Below, one piece after another: positions 51,370 to 59,916 of a DNA stretch of 64,000 bases. The stretch is taken from the NCBI RefSeq assembly GCF_018437505.1, contig NZ_CP072467.1, positions 3,868,010 through 3,932,009 on the forward strand, in the 5' to 3' direction. A program made the position numbers and the translations under genes. Position 1 is the first letter of the stretch. The number at the start of each line of letters is the position of its first letter. Source of the DNA: Spiractinospora alimapuensis. Its GTDB lineage: Bacteria > Actinomycetota > Actinomycetes > Streptosporangiales > Streptosporangiaceae. The notes beneath the pieces are model-generated. The model saw only the letters and a program-made list of their open reading frames with translations. It did no database searches and was not told the DNA's origin.

Positions 51370-53655
51370 GTGGAAGGTCGCGACGAAGCGGTCGAGCTGC
51401 GAATCCACGGGATCGGGGGTGGTGGGGCGACCACCTTGCTCGATGCCGGGCCCGGGGAGCGTTTCGGCGGTGACGGACTCGCCGGCTTCTTCCGATCCCG
51501 CCCCACCAGCCACACCCGGACCCTGCCACGGACCGAGCGCGAGGTCTTCGTGTGGGGGAACCTCAACTCCGGTGAGGTGACACGGGCCTTCTGGCTGCTG
51601 CTCCTGCCGATAATGCTGGTCAACCTGGCCTACTGGATGCGCCCACGGAGGCTCGGCGGCACACCGTCCCGGGGCCACTGGATGGCCAACCGTGGGTACG
51701 ACATCGTGGTCCGGGCACACGCCCTCGGGCTCACGATCCTCCTCACCCTCGCCGCCGCCGGAATCGGGATGGACCTCGTGGGCTGGCAGTGCGTCGCCCA
51801 AGGCGCGACCTGTGCGGACCTGCGCCCCTGGCTCGGGTTCCTCGCGTCCCCCGGATCCCCGTTGTCCAGCACGGGAACCGGGCTCGTCGTGGGCGCCGTC
51901 GTCCCGGTGCTGCTGGTCGTCGTGCTGTGGCGTCTGTCCCGACGCAGCGGCGACCGCTACGAGGCCGCCGTCCCCGACCGGCCGCGCCAGACAGCCGGCG
52001 ACGACGAGCCCATCTCGCGGCGCACCGCCCCGCTGTCACACCCACTCTTCTGGGCCGGCCGTGGCCTGTTCGGCCGCCTGCGCTCCGCCCACATCGGATC
52101 GGCGATGACCACCATCGCCGTCGTCATGCTGCTCCCGCCACTGCGCTTCGACCACGGTGTCCTCGCGGTCATCGGGTGGGTGCTCATGGGGGTCGTCCTG
52201 CTGACCGGGCTGCTGTGCGTGCTCGCGGCCTGTCGCGCCGACCCCGGACCGATCGGGGAACGCCGAGCGGCCCGGATCGCGGCACGGGTCCGACTGTTCG
52301 CGGTGCTGCTGCTCTTCCTCGCCTGCGCGTACACCGTCTGGCCGCGACCCGGGTGGCAGGGGACGGGGGAACTGCCGGGGTTCGCGGCGGTACTTCACTG
52401 GGTGCTCATCGCGCTGATCCTGCTCTGCGTGGTGCTGTTCGTGCTTGCCTTCCTGCTGCACCGCGGCAACGAGGAGCGGTCCCACGTCGCGATGCTCGGC
52501 CTCGGCGGGCCGACCACGGTGGTTCTCGGCGTCCTGCTCGGTGGGGTGTTCACCGCCGCCCTGGGGTCCCAGGCCGCGCAGTGGCTGTCGGGGTGCCCCT
52601 CCTCCGGCGCGCTGTCGCGGGACTGTCTCTCCTTCGGCGTTCCGGCCGCCTACTCCTGGTTCCAACTCGCGTTCACCATCGTCGTCGCCATGTCGCTCGT
52701 CGGGGTGGGGGCGCTGTGGGTGGTCTCGCGACGCCGTGCCCGCCGGGCCCGTCGCGACGTCGCCGCGGAGTACGGTTACGCGACACGTCGGTGGCCGGCG
52801 CGGGACGAGAGCATCGCCCGCGCCCGGGCCCTCGCCTCGGTGACCGAGCTCGCCCCCTGGGTCGTACTCTCGCTGATGGTGCCCCTCTTCGTCCTCGGCG
52901 CGATGGGCAGCGCCGCGGCGCTGCGCTCCGAACACTTCGGGGCGGGCCTGCACGGCACCGCCGCCCGACTCGTGGACCTGGTGCTCACCGTGGGATCCGT
53001 CCTCGGAGCCCTGTTCCTCGCCGTCCTCGTGTGGTTGGGGCGCAGCGCCCTCCGGGACCGCCCCACCCGCGAGGTGGTGGGGATGCTGTGGGACATCGGC
53101 TCCTTCTGGCCCCGCGCCGCGCACCCGCTGGCCCCGCCCTGCTACTCCGAGCGGGCCGTACCCCAGCTCGTCAGTCGCACCATGTCCCTGACCGACCTCG
53201 GCTTGGGCGTCGTGCTCTCCGGCCACTCGCAAGGGTCGGTCCTCGCGGCCGCCACCGTGTGGCAACTACCGGAACGATGCCTGGAACGGGTCGCTCTACT
53301 CACCCACGGATCGCCGATCTTCCGGCTCTACGCTCGGTATTTCCCCGCCTACTTCGGGCCGCGGGCGCTGCGGGAGCTCCATGGCCGGGCCGCCATGTGG
53401 CGCAACCTGTGGCGCACGACCGACCCCATCGCCGGGCCCGTCCACCTGGACGCCTGTCCCAACGGAGCCACCGTGCTCCCGGAACGTCCGTTGCCCGACC
53501 CGCGCTACTACCACCGGCGACCGGGCGAGGCCGTGGCCGACCCGATCCAGACCCACTTCTGGTACACCCGCGACGAGGCCTATCCGCGCACCCTGCGCGA
53601 GACGGTCGGCGCGGTGCGCGACGCGGACGGCCCGGCGGCCTACCAGGGTCCGTAG
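51370..53655 (+). CDS. Polytopic membrane protein with alpha/beta-hydrolase (lipase) motif
   Basis: The 761-residue protein starts with RIHGIGGGGATTLL, the HGxGG element seen at the start of this actinobacterial family. It then has about ten TM helices and ends with a soluble hydrolase-like part holding GVVLSGHSQGSVLAAATVWQ (GxSxG nucleophile elbow). Loops SPIFRLYARYFPAYFG and WRNLWRTTDPIAGPVHLDAC follow. Membership and nucleophile are clear; the substrate is not. It starts with GTG, 31 bases after the second metallopeptidase, so it may be in the same transcript. Confidence 0.82.
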   Translation: MEGRDEAVELRIHGIGGGGATTLLDAGPGERFGGDGLAGFFRSRPTSHTRTLPRTEREVFVWGNLNSGEVTRAFWLLLLPIMLVNLAYWMRPRRLGGTPSRGHWMANRGYDIVVRAHALGLTILLTLAAAGIGMDLVGWQCVAQGATCADLRPWLGFLASPGSPLSSTGTGLVVGAVVPVLLVVVLWRLSRRSGDRYEAAVPDRPRQTAGDDEPISRRTAPLSHPLFWAGRGLFGRLRSAHIGSAMTTIAVVMLLPPLRFDHGVLAVIGWVLMGVVLLTGLLCVLAACRADPGPIGERRAARIAARVRLFAVLLLFLACAYTVWPRPGWQGTGELPGFAAVLHWVLIALILLCVVLFVLAFLLHRGNEERSHVAMLGLGGPTTVVLGVLLGGVFTAALGSQAAQWLSGCPSSGALSRDCLSFGVPAAYSWFQLAFTIVVAMSLVGVGALWVVSRRRARRARRDVAAEYGYATRRWPARDESIARARALASVTELAPWVVLSLMVPLFVLGAMGSAAALRSEHFGAGLHGTAARLVDLVLTVGSVLGALFLAVLVWLGRSALRDRPTREVVGMLWDIGSFWPRAAHPLAPPCYSERAVPQLVSRTMSLTDLGLGVVLSGHSQGSVLAAATVWQLPERCLERVALLTHGSPIFRLYARYFPAYFGPRALRELHGRAAMWRNLWRTTDPIAGPVHLDACPNGATVLPERPLPDPRYYHRRPGEAVADPIQTHFWYTRDEAYPRTLRETVGAVRDADGPAAYQGP

Positions 53656-53963
53656 GGGCCCTGACCGCCGCGTCCACCCTCGACGGCGCGCACCGCGGGG
53701 CGGACGTCGACGATGAAGATGATCGCGACCACCAGCGCGGCGAGGGTCAGGAAGCGGAACGGCAGCAGATTGAACACCGACAGGGCCGACACCACGGACG
53801 CGACGGACAGCAGGATGGTCCACAACTGCTTGGTCTGCTTGTTCGCCGCGTCGAACGCGTCGGGACGGGTGCGGATACACACGAACAGGGCGTAGAGGGA
53901 GGTGAACATGGTGGCGACGAACACCAACCAGAAGACGAAGTTGAAGAACTCTGCAACCTGCAT
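53640..53963 (-). CDS. DUF2516 family membrane protein
   Basis: The 107-residue protein starts MQVAEFFNFVFWLVFVATMF and has three TM helices, with RPDAFDAANKQTKQLWTILL between the first and second. This matches DUF2516. A GTG at 54002 in the same frame would add 13 residues and has a better ribosome site (AAGGGG), so the start is uncertain. It overlaps the end of the convergent hydrolase gene by 16 bases. Confidence 0.85.
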   Translation of the reverse strand: MQVAEFFNFVFWLVFVATMFTSLYALFVCIRTRPDAFDAANKQTKQLWTILLSVASVVSALSVFNLLPFRFLTLAALVVAIIFIVDVRPAVRAVEGGRGGQGPYGPW

Positions 53964-54074
53964 CGACTCACGCCCCAGGATCGGGTAACCGGCCGCGGTC
54001 ACGGCCCCTTCTCACCCTAGACAACGACGCTGGGTGCCACGAAGTGCCCACACACCGGAAACGGCGCGGTGCGA

Positions 54075-54989
54075 TCAGTACGGCATGTGCCACAGGGCGA
54101 ACGTGAGAACCTGCACCGCCACGGCGAGGACGGCGATGCTTGCCGTCGCGGAGGCGGGGAGTTGCGCGGTGGGCTCCAGCAGGCGGGAGACCCGGGTCAC
54201 GATCTCCGACTCCGACTCCGAGCGCGCCGCCGCGAGAGCCCCGTTGGGCGTGCCCGAGTGGGGGGAGGAACCGAACCGGATCAGCGCCGTGGCCAGCTCC
54301 CGGGGGGAGCGCTGCCGGCGCGCGTGCTCATCGGCGCACAGCTCCACGAGGAGCGCGACCGCGCTGTAGCAGGAGACCACGAAGGTGGACCGGGGGAAGG
54401 CGCGCTTGAGGGAGGAGAAGGGGAGCAGTACGAGGTCGTGCCGCTGGCGTAGGTGTCCGTGTTCGTGCGCGAGGACCGCGGCGAGTTCGTCGCGGTCCAG
54501 GATCTCCAGCGCTCCGGCGCTGATCACGACGTGGGATCGGATGACGCCCGGCAGGCAGTACGCCGCCGCCGCGGGGTGGTCCAACACCCGGGCGCCAGGG
54601 ACGACCGGGTCCTCCCGTGCCACCAGGTGCAGCAGGTCACGGTGGCGCCGGCGCGTGTGCAGGATGTGCAGACACGAGAACAGCAGCGCGCACAACAGGA
54701 GGACGAAGAGCCCCACCCCGGCGACGAACGCCGCCGCGTGCCACGGAGTGACGCCGCTGGGAATCCCCGCACGAAGCTCCAGCAGTCCGTGGAAGACACC
54801 GGCCTCGAAGGGGGAGAGGGCGTAGGAGAGCAGCGCCCCGATCGTCGCGAAACCCCATGTGAGACCCACGGCCTGCCAGGCGAGTACACCCGCGTGGGGG
54901 CCCCGGATCGTCCACGTAGCCGCACGCAGTCTTACAGCGATGAATACGCAGCCGACAGCGATGGCGGCGAGCAGTGCGGCGCTGAGCAT
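54075..54989 (-). CDS. M56/M48-type membrane metalloprotease, BlaR1-like
   Basis: The 304-residue protein has TM helices at about 1-20, 38-60, 84-110 and 280-300. Its zinc motif is AAVLAHEHGHLRQRHD (HExxH) and ELCADEHARRQRSP supplies the third-ligand region. It lacks a sensor domain outside the membrane. It lies 4 bases after a BlaI gene, the standard repressor/protease pair. It resembles the M56 protein at 26294-27238 in plan but differs in sequence. Confidence 0.9.
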   Translation of the reverse strand: MLSAALLAAIAVGCVFIAVRLRAATWTIRGPHAGVLAWQAVGLTWGFATIGALLSYALSPFEAGVFHGLLELRAGIPSGVTPWHAAAFVAGVGLFVLLLCALLFSCLHILHTRRRHRDLLHLVAREDPVVPGARVLDHPAAAAYCLPGVIRSHVVISAGALEILDRDELAAVLAHEHGHLRQRHDLVLLPFSSLKRAFPRSTFVVSCYSAVALLVELCADEHARRQRSPRELATALIRFGSSPHSGTPNGALAAARSESESEIVTRVSRLLEPTAQLPASATASIAVLAVAVQVLTFALWHMPY

Positions 54990-54993
54990 GAGG

Positions 54994-55362
54994 TCACGTC
55001 GATTCTGTCGGGTCCTCTGACTCCTCCAGTGCTCGACGCAGAGCCTCGGCTTCGGGGCCGCTCATGGAGTGCACGAACGCAGCGAGCGCGGCATCGCGAT
55101 CCCTGGTCTGCCCCAGCGCGTCGAACATAAGTTCAGAAACGTAGTTCTCCTTGCTGGTGACGGGCTGGTAGCGCCATGGGCGTCCCTGTCCCGTCCGCTC
55201 CACGATACCCTTCTTCACCAATCGGTCGAGGACAGTCATCACCGTCGTGTGGGCAAGATCCCGATTCGTCAGCTCACGGCCTACTTCGCGGACCGTGAGC
55301 GGCTCGGACCGTTGCCACAGCACATCCATCACCGCACGTTCAAGCTCACCGAGCCGATTCAT
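54994..55362 (-). CDS. BlaI/MecI/CopY family repressor, second pair
   Basis: The 122-residue protein has the winged helix RLGELERAVMDVLWQRSEPL, TVREVGRELTNRDLAHTTVM, then TVLDRLVKKGIVERTGQGRP with WRYQPVTS at the wing. It is the first gene of the BlaI/M56 pair. It starts next to a promoter region with the perfect palindrome GTCGTACGAC (55382-55391), a plausible autoregulatory site. No other obvious target gene adjoins it. Confidence 0.92.
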   Translation of the reverse strand: MNRLGELERAVMDVLWQRSEPLTVREVGRELTNRDLAHTTVMTVLDRLVKKGIVERTGQGRPWRYQPVTSKENYVSELMFDALGQTRDRDAALAAFVHSMSGPEAEALRRALEESEDPTEST

Positions 55363-55363
55363 A

Positions 55364-55391
55364 GTCGTAAGTCTACTTTCGGTCGTACGAC
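55364..55391. promoter_or_regulatory. Candidate BlaI operator region
   Basis: GTCGTACGAC (55382-55391) is a perfect 10-bp palindrome, and a weaker related dyad TAGTCGTAAGTCTA lies at 55362-55375, directly upstream of the BlaI start. The TAC/GTA half-sites fit the style of known BlaI boxes. Confidence 0.55.
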
Positions 55392-55953
55392 AGCCTGTAG
55401 GGGGTCGGGAAACGCGGCGGATCCCCTCAGTGATGGGCGTTTTGTGACGTTTCTGCCCCGCGTGGCGCTCCGCACACCACCCCCTGATCTCCAGTCCCGA
55501 GTCGTCGCTCTCCGTTCCGCGTCCCCGCGTCCGAGTTCGACGCAGGGGAGCGCACCCACGACGGAGCGAGACGACGCGGTCGGCCCGACGCCGCGCGTCG
55601 GGGCGACCGGATCGTCCGGTGTGTGGCGCGGGGGACGCTACCCCGGTTGTCCGGTACCCGGCGTCATGGGGTCGCTTGAGCCGTATCCGGCCATCGGGAT
55701 GAAACGCGTCGCATGCTACGATCCCGTGCTCGCAGGTCATGGGGCACCCCACCACGTCCCCCCGGATGACGGAGCGCGCATACCCCGACGTCACGCGGGA
55801 GTCGGAGTGGTGGCGATCGAGGAGCCCACACCTGGCCGTGGACTCTCGGCGCGGTGGGACCCAGGCGAGCGGCGGCGCGCGGGAACACCTCCGGGGCGCG
55901 CGCTGTTGGTCTGTGGATGAGTCGGGAGTGCTCGTTCGTCGCTGAAATCGGAT
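55392..55953. other. Intergenic region upstream of mshA
   Basis: About 560 bases between divergent genes with no gene I can support. TACGAT at 55718-55723 could be a -10 box of the mshA transcript. Otherwise nothing is recognised. Confidence 0.45.
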
Positions 55954-57333
55954 GTGCAGGAAGCGGGGACAACAGTGGTGTGGGAGACACCTGACGTCGA
56001 CGGTGACGCTCCGGGAGCCGGGGCGCGCGCGACGTTCGAATCCGTCGCCCAGGACGTGAACGGATCGGCGCCACCAATCCGACGCATCGCCGCGATCAGC
56101 ATGCACACCTCGCCCCTGGAACAGCCCGGAACGGGTGACGCTGGGGGACTCAACGTCTACGTCGTCGAGGTCGCCCGGCGCCTCGCCGAACGAGGGATCG
56201 CCGTGGACGTGTTCACCCGGGCCACGCGGGTCGACCAGGAGCCACGGGTGGAGATCGCCCCCGGGCTGACGGTCCGGCACGTCCCGGCAGGCCCCTTCGG
56301 CCCGCTCGACAAGCAGAGCCTGGCGCGCTACGTCTGCCCCTTCATCTTCGGAGTGCTGCGCGCCGAGGCGCACAACGAACCGGGGTACTACGACCTGGTG
56401 CACGGGCACTACTGGCTCTCCGGGCGGGCCGGTCTCTCGGTGGCACACCGGTGGGGAGTGCCCCTCGTCCAGTCCATGCACACGCTGGCCAAGGTGAAGA
56501 ACGCCGCCCTGGGCGAGGGCGACGTCGCGGAACCGGAGGCTCGAGTACGGGGCGAGGAACACCTAGTCCGATACGCCGACCGGCTCGTCGCCAACACCGA
56601 CACCGAGGCGGGGCAGCTCATGCGCCACTACGGCGCCGAGGCCAACCGAGTCGCCACCGTCGCCCCCGGCGTGGACCTCGCGGCCTTCACCCCTGGCTCC
56701 CGCGCGGAGGCGTTACACCGGATCGGCTATGCCCCGGACTCCCAGGTGCTGCTCTTCGTGGGACGCGTGCAGCCCCACAAGGCGCCCGACCTCGTCCTCC
56801 ACGCCGCCAGCCAATTACTCGACCGCCGTCCGGAGCTGCGGTCCACTCTGCGCGTCATGGTGGTGGGCGGTGACTCTGGGCAGGCCACGGCGGTGGAACA
56901 ACTCCGTGCCCTCGCCACGTCACTCGGTATCAGCGACATCGTCCGCATCGACCCACCGCAGGACCGCGCCACCCTGGCCTACTACTACCGTGCCGCCGCC
57001 GTGACCGTGATGCCGTCGCGCTCCGAGTCCTTCGGGCTGGTCGCCGCCGAGTCCCAGGCCTGCGGCACACCGGTGGTCGCCGCCGACGTCGGCGGTCTTC
57101 CCTACGTCGTGCGCGACGGTGAGACCGGCGTACTCGTGGACGGGCACGCCCCGGAGGACTATGCCACGGCGTTGCGGCGCCTGCTCACCGAACCCCGCCT
57201 CCGCGATGCCATGGGCAGCGCCGGCGTGCGGCACACGGCACGACTGGGATGGTCGGCGACGGTGGAGGGCCTCCTCTCCACCTACCATGCGGTGAGTGGA
57301 ACCCGGTCGCTGGCGGCCGCCGTCAACCTCTGA
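55954..57333 (+). CDS. mshA: D-inositol-3-phosphate glycosyltransferase
   Basis: The 459-residue GT4 enzyme has the MshA N-domain IAAISMHTSPLEQPGTGDAG and GLNVYVVEVARRLAERGI. VHGHYWLSG and QSMHTLAKVKNAAL follow. The C-domain has LLFVGRVQPHKAPDLVL and SRSESFGLVAAESQACGTPV, with the GT4 EX7E acid residues. It joins GlcNAc from UDP-GlcNAc to inositol-3-phosphate, the first step of mycothiol synthesis. The neighbours YbjN-like, gpmA and phoU match the conserved actinobacterial order. The exact start (GTG at 55954) may be a few codons too early. Confidence 0.95.
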   Translation: MQEAGTTVVWETPDVDGDAPGAGARATFESVAQDVNGSAPPIRRIAAISMHTSPLEQPGTGDAGGLNVYVVEVARRLAERGIAVDVFTRATRVDQEPRVEIAPGLTVRHVPAGPFGPLDKQSLARYVCPFIFGVLRAEAHNEPGYYDLVHGHYWLSGRAGLSVAHRWGVPLVQSMHTLAKVKNAALGEGDVAEPEARVRGEEHLVRYADRLVANTDTEAGQLMRHYGAEANRVATVAPGVDLAAFTPGSRAEALHRIGYAPDSQVLLFVGRVQPHKAPDLVLHAASQLLDRRPELRSTLRVMVVGGDSGQATAVEQLRALATSLGISDIVRIDPPQDRATLAYYYRAAAVTVMPSRSESFGLVAAESQACGTPVVAADVGGLPYVVRDGETGVLVDGHAPEDYATALRRLLTEPRLRDAMGSAGVRHTARLGWSATVEGLLSTYHAVSGTRSLAAAVNL

Positions 57334-57515
57334 CGTCCTCTCCTCCGGCGGAGCGCTCCCCTCCTGGAGGTGGAGGGATGAGCGCGATTGGTCGGACCGC
57401 CACAGCCGAACAATCGAACTCACGTACGACAGAGTACAGGAAAGCGGACCATGTGCAAGCCACACACCGAGTTCCTCCCCAGCCCGGCCGCAGTGGCCTC
57501 CCGCCGGAGGAACCA

Positions 57516-58052
57516 GTGACCGACGCCCCCGTTCCCGACAGGAGGCACGAGATCAGCGACGACGCCATCGCGGCGGTGGAGAGGGCGCTCCGCGCCGCGG
57601 ACGTGCCCTACGAGACGCCGGAGCCCGGGGCGTTCCTGGTGACGATGCCGGGCGAACGCAAGCACTCGACACTGGCCTGGCTACGCGTCGGCCGCCACAG
57701 CCTTCTCCTGCACACGTTCTTCTGCCGTCGCCCCGACGAGAACCCGGCCGAGTTCTACCTCTGGCTCCTCCGCCGCAACCGTGAGATGTACGGGGTGCAC
57801 TTCGCCAGCGACGACGTCGGCGACGTCTACCTCCTGGGCCGCGTCGCCCTGCACAGCATCACCGACACGGAGATCGACCGCCTCCTCGGCTGCGTCCTCG
57901 CCTACTCCGACGAGAACTTCAACACCGCGCTGGAGCTCGGCTTCGCCTCCGCCATTCGCCGCGAATGGGCCTGGCGGGAGTCCCGTGGCGCCAGCCTGCG
58001 CAACCTCTCCGCCTTCAAGCACCTCATCGACGCCGACCTCAGCGGCGGCTGA
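57516..58052 (+). CDS. YbjN-domain protein
   Basis: The 178-residue protein has the YbjN fold pattern: [60 protein letters not shown] and [20 protein letters not shown]. It is the usual neighbour between mshA and gpmA in actinobacteria. GTG at 57516 has GGAGG 5 bases upstream, so the longer open frame before it is not translated. Function is unknown; secretion-chaperone-like binding is a family guess. Confidence 0.88.
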   Translation: MTDAPVPDRRHEISDDAIAAVERALRAADVPYETPEPGAFLVTMPGERKHSTLAWLRVGRHSLLLHTFFCRRPDENPAEFYLWLLRRNREMYGVHFASDDVGDVYLLGRVALHSITDTEIDRLLGCVLAYSDENFNTALELGFASAIRREWAWRESRGASLRNLSAFKHLIDADLSGG

Positions 58053-58285
58053 CGACCAGACCCGCTGCCTCCCGGACGACGTCCGTCGTCGACGTCCCAC
58101 GCCTCCGGCGACCCGTCCCGGGCTCCCAGAACACCAGCCTCGGAGTGATCCACCGAGCCGACGGCAGGTCCATCCGGAGATCCACGGGGTCGGGGTGTGC
58201 GGCGTGCCCTGGGGGCTTGGGCGGCCAGCGAGCAGCTCCCGCGTGCACCCGAAACCGCGTTCACGGGGATGGCCTAAGCTGGCGC

Positions 58286-59029
58286 ATGTCGACTCTGGTT
58301 CTGCTGCGTCACGGTGAGAGCGTCTGGAACGCTGAAGGCCTGTTCACGGGGTGGGTGGACGTTGACCTGTCCGCCGCGGGGGAGGACGAGGCGCGTCGGG
58401 GCGGACAGCTCCTGCGCGACGCCGACGTTCGTCCCGACGTCGTCCACACCTCCCTGCTGACCCGTGCCATGCGCACCGCGAACCTCGCCCTGGAGAACGC
58501 GGACCTCCTCTGGCTGCCGGTGCGCCGATCCTGGCGGCTGAACGAGCGTCACTACGGGGCGCTCCAGGGGAAGGACAAGGCGCAGACGCGCGCCGAGTAC
58601 GGGGACGAGCAGTTCATGGTGTGGCGTCGGTCGTACGACACCCCGCCCCCGCCGATCCCCGACGACGACACCTACTCCCAGGTCGGCGACCGGCGCTACG
58701 CGGCACTGCCGCCCGAGCTGATGCCGCGCACCGAGTGCCTGGCCGACGTCGTGGACCGGTTGCTGCCGTACTGGTACGACTCGATCGTCCCGGACCTGGG
58801 CGCCGGACGTACGGTGCTCGTCGTCGCGCACGGCAACTCGCTGCGGGCGCTGGTGAAGCACCTGGACGGTATCGACGACGCGTCCATCGCGCAGCTCAAC
58901 ATTCCCACGGGGGTGCCGCTGCTCTACGACCTGGACGAGACCTTCACACCCCGCAAGGCGGGCGGGGAGTACCTCGACCCGGATGCGGCCCGCGAGGCCA
59001 TCGAGGCCGTGAAGAACCAGGGGCGCTGA
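58286..59029 (+). CDS. gpmA: 2,3-bisphosphoglycerate-dependent phosphoglycerate mutase
   Basis: The 247-residue enzyme has the phospho-histidine motif [12 protein letters not shown] (H9), [18 protein letters not shown], and the second histidine in [37 protein letters not shown] is also standard. It interconverts 3- and 2-phosphoglycerate in glycolysis. It is followed by a bidirectional terminator and the convergent phoU gene. Confidence 0.96.
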   Translation: MSTLVLLRHGESVWNAEGLFTGWVDVDLSAAGEDEARRGGQLLRDADVRPDVVHTSLLTRAMRTANLALENADLLWLPVRRSWRLNERHYGALQGKDKAQTRAEYGDEQFMVWRRSYDTPPPPIPDDDTYSQVGDRRYAALPPELMPRTECLADVVDRLLPYWYDSIVPDLGAGRTVLVVAHGNSLRALVKHLDGIDDASIAQLNIPTGVPLLYDLDETFTPRKAGGEYLDPDAAREAIEAVKNQGR

Positions 59030-59054
59030 CGCCGTCGCCTGATTCGCGTTCGTT

Positions 59055-59086
59055 GACGCCGTCCGGGGATCGCCCCGGGCGGCGTC
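59055..59086. terminator. Bidirectional terminator between gpmA and phoU
   Basis: GACGCCGTCCGGGG (59055-59068) pairs with CCCCGGGCGGCGTC (59073-59086) over 14 bp, including one T-G pair, with loop ATCG. It sits between two convergent genes. Confidence 0.8.
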
Positions 59087-59119
59087 GCTCGTCGGGGCCG
59101 CCCGGGGGACGAGGGGCCC

Positions 59120-59791
59120 TTACTCCTCGGCGTTCTCGGTCTCGTACTCTTCCGGCTTCTTTCCGGTGACCATGTAGACCAGGTTGTCCGCGACGTGGAC
59201 CGCGTGGTCGCCGAACCTCTCATAGAAGCGCCCGGCGAGCGTCACGTCCATGGTGGCTTCCACGCCGTACTGCCAAGTGGGCTCGAGGATGCGTCGTAGG
59301 AGCTTGCGGCGGAGTTGATCCATGCGGTCATCGTCGGCGTCGAGTTCCAGCGCCGTCTCCACGTCGTGCGAGACCAGGACCTCGCCGGCCTTCACCACGA
59401 GGGACTCGGCCTGGTGGCCCATCTCGAGCACTATGGTGCGTACCTCGCGTGGCACGGCGGCGTCCGGGTGGCGGCGGCGGGCGATCTTGGCGAGGTGGAC
59501 GGCGTGATCGCCCATGCGTTCGAGGTCGCCGGCCATGTGCAACGAGGTGATGATCGTGCGCAGGTCCTTGGCGACGGGCTGCTGGCGCGCCATCAGGTCG
59601 AAGGCGCTGGTGTCGATCTCGTCGTGCAGTTGGTTGATCGCGCGGTCCCCGGAGATAACCTCCTCGGCCGCACTGAGGTCGGCGTCGAGGAGCGCCGTCG
59701 TCGCCCGCGCGATCGCGTGCCGGGCGAGGCGGGTCATCTCGACGAGCCGTTCACTCAACGCGTCGAGGTCTTCGTGATAGGTGTCGCGCAT
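59120..59791 (-). CDS. phoU: Phosphate signalling protein PhoU
   Basis: The 223-residue protein has two PhoU three-helix repeats: AGDLERMGDHAVHLAKIARR in the first and YERFGDHAVHVADNLVYMV in the second, both with the E/DxxxD metal motif. PhoU links the Pst transporter to the SenX3-type kinase and dampens the phosphate response. It is divergent from senX3-regX3, with a PHO-box-like element between them. The ATG at 59791 begins MRDTYHEDL. Confidence 0.95.
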   Translation of the reverse strand: MRDTYHEDLDALSERLVEMTRLARHAIARATTALLDADLSAAEEVISGDRAINQLHDEIDTSAFDLMARQQPVAKDLRTIITSLHMAGDLERMGDHAVHLAKIARRRHPDAAVPREVRTIVLEMGHQAESLVVKAGEVLVSHDVETALELDADDDRMDQLRRKLLRRILEPTWQYGVEATMDVTLAGRFYERFGDHAVHVADNLVYMVTGKKPEEYETENAEE

Positions 59792-59832
59792 ACTCCCAAT
59801 CCTCCCAGTAGTCACCTTAACCCGTGTGGTCC

Positions 59833-59843
59833 TACGGGTGAAC
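59833..59843 (-). promoter_or_regulatory. PHO-box-like repeat unit
   Basis: On the minus strand the sequence reads GTTCACCCGTA, which matches the GTTCACC core of the 11-bp PhoP/RegX3 box of actinomycetes. The adjoining 11 bases are a weaker repeat. It lies in the phoU/senX3 divergent promoter. Confidence 0.5.
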
Positions 59844-59916
59844 TTTGCGCGAAGAAGTCGCGTTTTTCGTGGTCAAGGGGGGTTTGGATCTGGACTCCCC
59901 GTCTACCATCGAGAGC

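Noticed and set aside
57249-57515. Extended start of the YbjN-like gene
   Set aside because: It overlaps the end of mshA and has no ribosome site, whereas GTG at 57516 has GGAGG at ideal spacing.
59845-59916. N-terminal extension of SenX3 from TTG at 59845
   Set aside because: The TTG directly adjoins the PHO-box-like element, so it is probably upstream of or at the transcript start; the TM helix begins at 59917.
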